Positions 51,214 to 56,713 of a stretch of DNA of 56,713 bases are shown piece by piece. Location of the stretch: NCBI GenBank assembly GCA_041481445.1, contig JBGPBV010000031.1:1-56713 (forward strand). The letters run 5' to 3'. The stretch comes from AA29 sp041481445. GTDB taxonomy: Bacteria > Acidobacteriota > Vicinamibacteria > Fen-336. The translations under genes and the position numbers were made by a program. The notes under the pieces are model-generated. The model was not told the DNA's origin, searched no databases, and saw nothing but the letters and a program-made list of their open reading frames with translations. Within the stretch, counting starts at the first letter, position 1, and the number at the start of each line of letters is the position of its first letter.

Positions 51214-51687
51214 CTACTTGAACTCCACTTCGAGGCGGCCGTGCGCGATCTTCCCGAGGGGAATCCGCGCCACGGCCCCTTTCTCCTTCTCCAGGGTCAA
51301 CGTCACCGACCCGCCCTCGACGGACTGGAGACGGCCCGTCCAGTGGCGGCGGCCCTCCCAGGGCTCGTAGCTGGAAACCTTGACCACCCGGCCGACGAAG
51401 CGGCGATAGTCCGCCTCCGTCTTCAGCGGGCGGTCCAGGCCCGGGGACGAGACCTCGAGGGTGTAGGTGCTTTCGATGGGGTCCTCGGCATCGAGGATGG
51501 CCGAGACCTCTTCCGAGACCGACTGGAGCTCGTCGAGGCCGATCCCGCCCTGCTTGTCGACGTACAGCCGCACGAAATGGCCGCCCCGCTCGCGCTTGAC
51601 CTCCACGTCGACCAGCTCGTACCCGCGGCTGGATGTCACGCGGTCCGCGACGCTCCGGACGATCTCCTTTGGTCCTTGCTCCCTCAG
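51214..51687 (-). CDS. rimP: Ribosome maturation factor RimP
   Basis: A protein of 141-157 residues needed for 30S assembly: GYELVDVEVKRERGGHFVRLYVDKQGGIGLDELQSVSEEVSAILD, LEVSSPGLDRPLKTEADYRRFVGR are the family core. The start is a problem. The first usual start codon is GTG 51639, but that would remove the first helix; the frame upstream reads REQGPKEIVRSVADRV, which fits that helix and stays open to a TAA at about 51694. The only near-cognate start there is CTG 51687, giving 157 residues, the family norm. First gene of rimP-nusA-infB. Confidence 0.92.
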   Translation of the reverse strand: MREQGPKEIVRSVADRVTSSRGYELVDVEVKRERGGHFVRLYVDKQGGIGLDELQSVSEEVSAILDAEDPIESTYTLEVSSPGLDRPLKTEADYRRFVGRVVKVSSYEPWEGRRHWTGRLQSVEGGSVTLTLEKEKGAVARIPLGKIAHGRLEVEFK

Positions 51688-51700
51688 GCCTTCTTACTCC

Positions 51701-51729
51701 CAAAAAAAAGAGTGGGGCGAGCCCACTCT
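51701..51729 (-). terminator. Rho-independent terminator just before rimP
   Basis: On the minus strand AGAGTGGG (51729-51722), loop CTCGC, CCCACTCT (51716-51709), then a run of eight T (51709-51702): an 8-bp stem with a T-tract, the best terminator in the window. It may end the upstream DUF4388/DnaJ transcript or act as a leader attenuator for rimP-nusA-infB; it lies only 14-90 bases before the possible rimP starts. Confidence 0.88.
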
Positions 51730-51825
51730 GGTGCAACACCCCGAGTTGGAACACCAAGGGTACCAGGGATTTGCTGCGGAGGCAAGGATTTCTCGTGGGG
51801 GGGGGCTTCTCGGGGCGAAGAGGCC

Positions 51826-53388
51826 TTAAGAGCGGTCGCGCGGGCGGGACCGGAGCGATCCCCCGCCTCCACCCGGGTCCGGCGGCTCCGTCCCCAGCGC
51901 GGCCAGCGCCCGCCGCGCCTCCGGGTGGCGGGGATCGACCTCGAGCGCCCTCTCGTACAGGCCCTGGGCCCGCCTCACCATCCCCTGATCGCGGTAGATC
52001 CGGGCGAGGGAGAGGCACGCGGGCAGGAACCGGGGATCGGCCTGGAGGACGTCGAGCAGGATCTTCTCCGCCTCCCGCGGCCGTTCGCGGTCGGCGTACC
52101 CGGCCGCCAGCAGCACCTGGGCCCGCAGCTTCGAGGCACCGGTCGCGGCCGGGATCGTCTCCTGCATCAGGGCGATCGTCTCCCACGGCTGGCCGGCCGA
52201 CAGCGCCTCCTCCGCGCGCAGGATGCGCGCCTCCACCGGCTCGTCGGCGGGGTTGCCCGCCCACCTCGTCGCCGCCCGGTGCGCCCCCGCCGCGGATTGC
52301 GCGGCCACCCGGGCCGCCAGCCCGCTCTCGTAGCGCGCGCGGGCGACCGGGTCCTTCAGCACGCCGTACGCGCCGTTCACGGCCACGAACAGGTCGGTCA
52401 GCTTCTGATGGAGGTCGGCCAGCGCGGGGTCGCGCTCGGCGTCGGGATGGAAGCGGCGGGCCATCCGGGCGAAGGCCTGGCGGATTTCGTCCAGGGAGGC
52501 CGCGGGGCCGAGGCCGAGCACGGCGAAATGCGTCGCCCCGCGCAGCGCCGCGTGCGCCTCCTCGATCTCGCGGCGGCGCGCGGCCCGATCGAATACGCGG
52601 GGCGCGCTGGCGGGGGCCGCCGCGGGCGGCATCGGCGCCGGGCTCGGCGGGCCGGGTCGCCGGTCGAGATCGCGATAGGCCTGGCTGGCCCCGGTCCGGG
52701 GCCGGGGCGGCTCCGGCGCCGTCTCCTTCGGGGACGGGGCGGCGGGCTCGTCGGCGGCCGTCGGCGGCCTCACCCACTCCACCGCGCCCGCGCACAACAG
52801 CGCGAGGAGATCGCGCGCGGTAGCGTCCCCGTCGCCCGACTCGATCAGGGCGGCGGCGGTGACGTCCGCGCGCACCCGCGTCATCAGGATGCGCTGGGTG
52901 GAGGTCAGGGCGGCCAGCGCGGCCTGGGCGGGCGAACAGGGAGAGAGCGCGCGGTCGGCGGGGCCGAGCGCCGTCTGCACCGCGGCCGCGTCCGGGAGGC
53001 GCTCCATCGCCCGCAGCGTCACCGCCGCCAGCAGCGGAGCGGCGGGATCGCTCGGACCCTCATCCGGGAAAGGCTCCCAGCTCTGCACGGCGTCGCGGCA
53101 GGCCAGCACCCGCCCGATCGCGGCCGTGGCGCGCTCGGCCACGTCCGTGCCCGGCGGGAGCGGCCGCAGCGGGTCGTCCGTGGCCTCCACGGCCACGACG
53201 CGCGCGTCCTGCAGCCTCAGGGCGATGCGGATCACGGACGGGATGCCGCCGCGCACCTCCATGCCAGTGAGCCGCAGCCAGCCGTGGGCGCGTCCCCGCT
53301 GGAGCACGCCCAGCAGCGGGGCCAGGGCTCCGTCGGGGAGCGTCGCGCGCACGACCTCGTCGTCGGGCAGGTTCGTCCTCGGGGGCAT
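51826..53388 (-). CDS. DUF4388-like, J-domain and TPR multidomain protein
   Basis: A 520-residue cytoplasmic protein. The N-terminal part (about 1-235) has LLGVLQRGRAHGWLRLTGM-type sequence as in DUF4388/PatA-N domains that occur in gliding and regulatory proteins. After a Pro/Ala linker comes a J domain (about 270-350): HFAVLGLGPAASLDEIRQAFARMARRFHPD with the HPD that stimulates Hsp70, and GAYGVLKDPVARARYESGL. The end holds three TPR-like repeats (from about 380, RAQGLYERALEVDPRHPEARRALAALG). It may direct an Hsp70 such as the DnaK encoded here to a specific partner (inference). A terminator follows the gene. Confidence 0.88.
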   Translation of the reverse strand: MPPRTNLPDDEVVRATLPDGALAPLLGVLQRGRAHGWLRLTGMEVRGGIPSVIRIALRLQDARVVAVEATDDPLRPLPPGTDVAERATAAIGRVLACRDAVQSWEPFPDEGPSDPAAPLLAAVTLRAMERLPDAAAVQTALGPADRALSPCSPAQAALAALTSTQRILMTRVRADVTAAALIESGDGDATARDLLALLCAGAVEWVRPPTAADEPAAPSPKETAPEPPRPRTGASQAYRDLDRRPGPPSPAPMPPAAAPASAPRVFDRAARRREIEEAHAALRGATHFAVLGLGPAASLDEIRQAFARMARRFHPDAERDPALADLHQKLTDLFVAVNGAYGVLKDPVARARYESGLAARVAAQSAAGAHRAATRWAGNPADEPVEARILRAEEALSAGQPWETIALMQETIPAATGASKLRAQVLLAAGYADRERPREAEKILLDVLQADPRFLPACLSLARIYRDQGMVRRAQGLYERALEVDPRHPEARRALAALGTEPPDPGGGGGSLRSRPRDRS

Positions 53389-53453
53389 CGTAGAGCGGTC
53401 ACGCCCGCTGGAGAGCGGGCCCGCGCATCAGGATCGGACGCGAGTGACGCCGC

Positions 53454-54824
53454 TCACCCGAGAGCGACGCCCTCCGGGCTGCCTTCTCGGCCGACCACGG
53501 ACGGTGCGTCGTCCGCGTCGATGATGCGCGCCACCAGGTCGTACGGGTGCGCTTCGGTGATCTCGCAGGTCACGAAGGATCCGGGGGCGGCCAGCCCCTC
53601 GGAGAGGATGACCATGCCGTCGATGTCGGGAGCCTGGCCCGACGTGCGGCCGCGCAGCAGGAGGTCGCTCTCGGGGTGGACACCTTCCACCAGCACCTCG
53701 ACGCGCTCCCCGACCCGGCGGCGGTTGCGGCGAAGGGCGATTCGCTTCTGGGCCGCCATCAGCCGGCGGCGCCGCCTCTCCTTCACGCGCGGGGCCACCC
53801 GGTCCACGAGGTCGAACGAGGCCGTACCCTCCTCGTCCGAGTAGGTGAACACCCCCACGTTGTCGAACTGCGCGGCCTCCACGAAGCCGAGCAGCTCCTG
53901 GAAGTCGCCCTCCGTCTCTCCGGGGAAGCCCACGATGAAGGAGGTGCGGACGGCCACCCCGGGCACGCGCGCGCGGATGCGCTCGATCATCCCGAGCAGG
54001 TTCCCGCGGCCGGTCGGCCGCTTCATCCGGCGGAGGACGGAGTCGCTGGCGTGCTGCAGCGGGATGTCCACGTACTTGACCACCTTCTCCTCGGAGGCCA
54101 TCGCGTCCAGGACGGCGTCGCTCAGGGTGGCCGGGTAGGCGTACATCACGCGGATCCAGCGCAGCGAGTCGATGCGCCCGAGCCGGCGCAGCAGGTAGGC
54201 CAGGCCGTCGCGCAGGCCGTGGTCCAGCCCGTAGCGCGTGGAGTCCTGCGCCACCAGCACGATCTCCTTGACCCCCTGCGCGGCCAGGCCCCGCGCCTCC
54301 GCCACCACGTCCTCCAGGTTGCGGCTGCGGTGCCGGCCGCGCAGGGTGGGGATGATGCAGAAGCTGCAGGTGTAGTCGCAGCCCTCGCTGATCTTCACGT
54401 AGGCCAGCCAGGACGGCGTGGAGAGGACCCGCGGAGAGGCGTGGTCGTAGACCCAGGTGGGGAGGGCGGCGGCCTCCACCGCCGCCTCGCCCTCCACCGC
54501 CTTCACGATGTCGTCGACCTGGCCGGTGCCGAGGGTGGCGTCGATCTCGGGGATCTCGCGGCGCAGCTCGCCGTCGTAGCGCTGGGTGAGGCAGCCGGTC
54601 ACGACCAGGCGGCGGGCGCGCCCCTTCTCCTTCTCCCGCGCCATCTCGAGGATGGTGTCCACGGACTCCTGCTTGGCCCGGTCGATGAACGCGCAGGTGT
54701 TGACCACGATGACGTCCGCCTCGCGCGCGTCCGCCACCAGGCCGTACCCGCGCTCCCGCAGCCGGCCCAGCATCACCTCGCTGTCCACGAGGTTCTTCGG
54801 GCAGCCCAGGGACACGAGGCCCAC
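53454..54824 (-). CDS. rimO: Ribosomal protein uS12 methylthiotransferase RimO
   Basis: A radical-SAM enzyme that adds a methylthio group to an Asp of ribosomal protein S12. UPF0004 domain: GLVSLGCPKNLVDSEVMLGRL, NTCAFIDRAKQES, GCLTQRY, holding the first cluster. Radical-SAM domain: EGCDYTCSFCIIPTLRGRHRSR with the CX3CX2C. A C-terminal TRAM domain ends near ITEAHPYDLVARII. DSE, CAFID and SCDYTCSFC patterns separate RimO from MiaB. I use GTG 54824 (456 residues): it starts right at the conserved block. The frame is open 47 codons further, but that stretch is repeat-derived (54826-54910) and overlaps the next gene. Confidence 0.93.
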   Translation of the reverse strand: MGLVSLGCPKNLVDSEVMLGRLRERGYGLVADAREADVIVVNTCAFIDRAKQESVDTILEMAREKEKGRARRLVVTGCLTQRYDGELRREIPEIDATLGTGQVDDIVKAVEGEAAVEAAALPTWVYDHASPRVLSTPSWLAYVKISEGCDYTCSFCIIPTLRGRHRSRNLEDVVAEARGLAAQGVKEIVLVAQDSTRYGLDHGLRDGLAYLLRRLGRIDSLRWIRVMYAYPATLSDAVLDAMASEEKVVKYVDIPLQHASDSVLRRMKRPTGRGNLLGMIERIRARVPGVAVRTSFIVGFPGETEGDFQELLGFVEAAQFDNVGVFTYSDEEGTASFDLVDRVAPRVKERRRRRLMAAQKRIALRRNRRRVGERVEVLVEGVHPESDLLLRGRTSGQAPDIDGMVILSEGLAAPGSFVTCEITEAHPYDLVARIIDADDAPSVVGREGSPEGVALG

Positions 54825-54825
54825 C

Positions 54826-54910
54826 GTCGATCGAGCAGGGGGGCGCTCGGCCGCGCCCCCCTTAACCCCCGCGCGCGCGTCGGGAGTGAATCCCGCCTCG
54901 CGCGCTCCGT
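54826..54910. repeat. Family 1 compound hairpin repeat at the rimO start
   Basis: GGGGGGCGCTCGGCCGCGCCCCCC (54838-54861) folds as a GC hairpin and is followed by CCCCCGCGCGCGCG and GTCGGGAGTGAATCCCGCCTC, a small palindrome around GTGAAT, the same parts as 1-174 and 13866-13960. It ends 2 bases from the rimO GTG used here. Confidence 0.75.
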
Positions 54911-54925
54911 TCTGGGGCTCCTGGC

Positions 54926-55195
54926 TCAGTGCGCCTTCTCCGGAGTGTCGATCTCGTTGCCCCACTCGCGCAGCTTCTCGCGGTCGCTGGCCGCGTAGAG
55001 CTCGTCGCCGATGTCGGCGATCTGGTCGCCGATCCCGCCCAGCACCTCCAGCTCCTCCCCCTGCTGGGTCATGAGCGAGAGGTGGTGCGAGATGGCGTCG
55101 AGACGCGGAACCGCCTTGTCCATCGACAGCAGGAGCGCTTCGACCAGCTCCACCAGCGCCTTGCGGCTCAGCCCGTCATGCCAGGTCGGTTCCAA
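54926..55195 (-). CDS. Small helical protein of unknown function
   Basis: An 89-residue predicted all-helical protein (ALVELVEALLLSMDKAVPRLDAISHHLSLMTQQGEELEVLGGIGDQIADIGDELYAAS). No family recognised; there is no signal or membrane segment. The TTG at 55195 is chosen because AAGGAGG (55201-55207) lies exactly 5 bases before it; in-frame ATGs at 55228 and 55231 have no ribosome site. It is divergent from the coiled-coil gene at 55335 and precedes rimO with a repeat between them. Confidence 0.65.
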   Translation of the reverse strand: MEPTWHDGLSRKALVELVEALLLSMDKAVPRLDAISHHLSLMTQQGEELEVLGGIGDQIADIGDELYAASDREKLREWGNEIDTPEKAH

Positions 55196-55334
55196 GGGGG
55201 CCTCCTTCGACAAACGCCGATCGGCCATCATATCGCGTCCGCCGCGCCGGCGCGATCGGGAGGCACGGCCCTTGACCGGCGGCGGGGGCGTCCATACTAT
55301 CGGCCGCTCGCATCTCTCTCCAGGCGGAGGATTC

Positions 55335-56150
55335 ATGAGCATGAGCACGGGAACCAAGGTCCTGATCGGCTGCGGCATCGCCTTCGTCGTCGGGGGCCTG
55401 GCCGTGGCCGCCGCCGTCTTCGGCGGCCTCTTCTGGATCAAGGGCAAGGCCGACCAGTTCACCGGCAACGAGAAGCGCATCGAGGAGCTGAAGAGGAAGG
55501 CGAATGCCGTCCCCTTCACGCCCCCCGCCGACCGCGTCATCCAGGAGGACCGCCTGGTGAAGTTCCTGGGGGTCCGCAAGCGCATGTTCACGGTCTACGA
55601 GAAGCACAAGGACGAGCTGGACGCGATGAGCAAGAAGAAGCAGGCCGACTTCAGCGACCTGACCACCGGCGTCGGCGTCTTCAACGAGCTCCGCTCCACC
55701 CAGGCCGAGGCCCTGGCCGACGCGGGGATGAGCGAGGCGGAGTACGCCTTCCTCGTCCAGGAGATCTACAAGTCGATGATGGGCTCGGCGGTGGCCCAGG
55801 AGTCGGGCGGCAAGAGCGTCTCCCAGGTCGCGGGCGAGACCTACGAAACCGCCGCGGAGAGCGCGGCCAAGGCGCGCCAGGCCGCGGAGCAGGCCGACGC
55901 CCAGGCCCAGAAGGGGGAGGGCAACCTGACCCCCGAGCAGCGCAAGATGCTCGCGGACAGCCGGGACGCCAGCAAGAAGATGATGGAGGAGCTGCAGAAG
56001 AACACGGGCGACCTCCAGAAGCAGGCGGCCGCGATGCGCGAGAACGCCAAGGCGCTGGACGCGCCGCCGCAGAACATCGCGCTCTTCCGGAAGTACGAGA
56101 CGGAGATCAGGAAGTACGCGATGGGCGGGCTGGAGTGGATGGGCCTGTAG
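55335..56150 (+). CDS. Membrane-anchored coiled-coil protein of unknown function
   Basis: A 271-residue protein with one N-terminal transmembrane anchor (LIGCGIAFVVGGLAVAAAVFGGLFWIKG, about 9-36) and a soluble part that is almost wholly helical. Two regions stand out: residues about 65-160, a conserved-looking helical part (VIQEDRLVKFLGVRKRMFTVYEKHKDELDAM), and about 175-240, rich in Ala, Gln and Lys with heptads. No family recognised. GGAGG at 55326-55330 gives a clear ribosome site for ATG 55335; earlier in-frame starts lack one. The next gene overlaps its end by 16 bp. Confidence 0.75.
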   Translation: MSMSTGTKVLIGCGIAFVVGGLAVAAAVFGGLFWIKGKADQFTGNEKRIEELKRKANAVPFTPPADRVIQEDRLVKFLGVRKRMFTVYEKHKDELDAMSKKKQADFSDLTTGVGVFNELRSTQAEALADAGMSEAEYAFLVQEIYKSMMGSAVAQESGGKSVSQVAGETYETAAESAAKARQAAEQADAQAQKGEGNLTPEQRKMLADSRDASKKMMEELQKNTGDLQKQAAAMRENAKALDAPPQNIALFRKYETEIRKYAMGGLEWMGL

Positions 56151-56656
56151 GCGACGCCGCCGCCGTCGGCGCCGCCATCCTCTCGGAGGCGCGCCGCCGC
56201 CTGGTCAAGGGCTTTCCGGACCAGGTCCGCGACTGCCTGGAACGGCTCGACGAGGCCCAGGTGTGGTGGCGGCCGCACGGCGAGAGCAACGCGGTGGGCA
56301 ACCTGGTGCTCCACGTCTGCGGCTCCAGCCGGCACTTCCTCGGCCACATCGTGGGCGGCCACGGATACACGCGCGACCGCAAGGCGGAGTTCGCGGAGCG
56401 GGGGCCGATCCCCCGCCCCGACCTGTTCCGCCTCGTCGAGGACACCGTGGAGGAGACGGCGGCGGTGCTGGACGCGCTCGATCCCGCCCGCCTGCTCGAG
56501 ACGCGGGAGGTGCCGCGCGAGCCCGCCCACACCGTGCTCGCCCTCGTCCTGCGCACGTCGCACCATTGGGCCGTGCACACCGGCCAGATCGTCTATGCGA
56601 CCAAGCTCCTCACCCAGGGCGGCGTGGGCGAGCTCTGGATGAAGACGATGATCTAG
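56135..56656 (+). CDS. DinB-fold protein (DUF1572-like)
   Basis: A protein of about 173 residues with the DinB/DUF1572 four-helix bundle: the histidine-rich metal site is seen in NLVLHVCGSSRHFLGHIVGG near residue 60 and TSHHWAVHTGQIVYATKLL near the C-terminus. Function unknown; members are suspected metal-dependent thiol enzymes. The GTG at 56135 overlaps the end of the previous gene by 16 bp, which suggests coupling; a later start is possible since no Shine-Dalgarno is clear. Confidence 0.85.
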   Translation: MDGPVGDAAAVGAAILSEARRRLVKGFPDQVRDCLERLDEAQVWWRPHGESNAVGNLVLHVCGSSRHFLGHIVGGHGYTRDRKAEFAERGPIPRPDLFRLVEDTVEETAAVLDALDPARLLETREVPREPAHTVLALVLRTSHHWAVHTGQIVYATKLLTQGGVGELWMKTMI

Positions 56657-56689
56657 GCCGGGTCCAGCGACCTCAAGTACTACTTGAAC

Positions 56690-56711
56690 CGACTCGGTCC
56701 GGACCGAGTCG
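56690..56711. repeat. Family 3 palindrome, right edge copy
   Basis: A perfect 22-bp palindrome with the same 18-bp core (ACTCGGTCCGGACCGAGT) as the copies at 43088 and 43744, but with changed outer bases, so the core is the conserved unit. It lies 33 bp after the DinB-fold gene. A short palindrome CAAGTACTACTTG precedes it (56673-56685). The window ends 2 bases later. Confidence 0.88.
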
Positions 56712-56713
56712 CG

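Noticed and set aside
51730..51825. tRNA-like 3' end (GTTCCAACTC followed later by GCACCA) on the minus strand
   Set aside because: The acceptor and anticodon arms cannot be formed at the right distances, so it is not a tRNA.

Overview
This is a GC-rich, densely packed bacterial chromosome segment with about 43 protein genes and no rRNA, tRNA, CRISPR or phage. The gene content points to a Gram-negative soil-type bacterium, most likely an acidobacterium (Vicinamibacteria/Thermoanaerobaculia-like). The reasons are a TonB-dependent receptor with an N-terminal carboxypeptidase-regulatory domain, periplasmic muropeptide recycling, many leaderless or GTG starts, and a multicopy-type HNH nuclease. 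This placement is an inference from gene style, not from a marker tree.

Layout. 0.2-7.4 kb (minus): a DinB-fold protein, a TonB-dependent receptor, and a compact yqeY-nagZ-ldcA-mpl operon that holds three consecutive steps of peptidoglycan recycling. 7.4-13.2 kb (plus): an unknown exported protein, an orphan peptide-type solute-binding protein, an NtrY-like sensor kinase and an NtrC-type sigma-54 activator, the first three joined by 4-bp stop/start overlaps. 13.3-17.3 kb: a small ATPase, an OPT transporter, a short ferredoxin-like protein and an unrecognised coiled-coil protein. 17.4-26.9 kb (plus): a proteostasis cluster, dnaK - hsp20 - groES - groEL - degP-type protease - DksA/TraR-type zinc finger - lon, without grpE, dnaJ or hrcA. 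26.9-30.8 kb: a GT-C-type membrane protein, a zinc-ribbon/FHA/GAF histidine kinase, and two tiny membrane proteins preceded by a good sigma-54 promoter match. 30.8-37.8 kb (minus): a cupredoxin-like protein, a fused iron-sulfur/NrfD quinone module, a molybdopterin oxidoreductase, an acyl-CoA dehydrogenase and an aminoglycoside-phosphotransferase-fold kinase. 37.8-40.5 kb: rpsO-pnp. 40.7-43.8 kb: a second polytopic membrane protein and an HNH nuclease. 43.8-55.2 kb (minus): translation and transcription genes rimO, a DUF4388/DnaJ/TPR protein, rimP, nusA, infB, a CTP-kinase-like membrane protein, a DUF503 protein, rbfA and truB. The right end has a membrane-anchored coiled-coil protein and a second DinB-fold protein.

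Three repeat families run through the window. Family 1 is a compound hairpin element of about 100 bp (six copies or part-copies), often abutting gene starts; one copy appears to have displaced the start codon of the NtrC-type regulator. Family 2 is a 51-bp inverted-repeat element present twice, 50/51 identical and in opposite orientations. Family 3 is a perfect palindrome with an 18-bp core found three times: inside the HNH nuclease gene (in frame, in the linker), just upstream of that gene, and at the right edge. The HNH nuclease plus palindrome pairing is the best candidate here for an undescribed element. The orphan solute-binding protein/two-component operon, the sigma-54-driven micro-operon, the fused quinone module beside acyl-CoA dehydrogenase genes, and the possible N-terminal extension of GroES are the other items worth testing.
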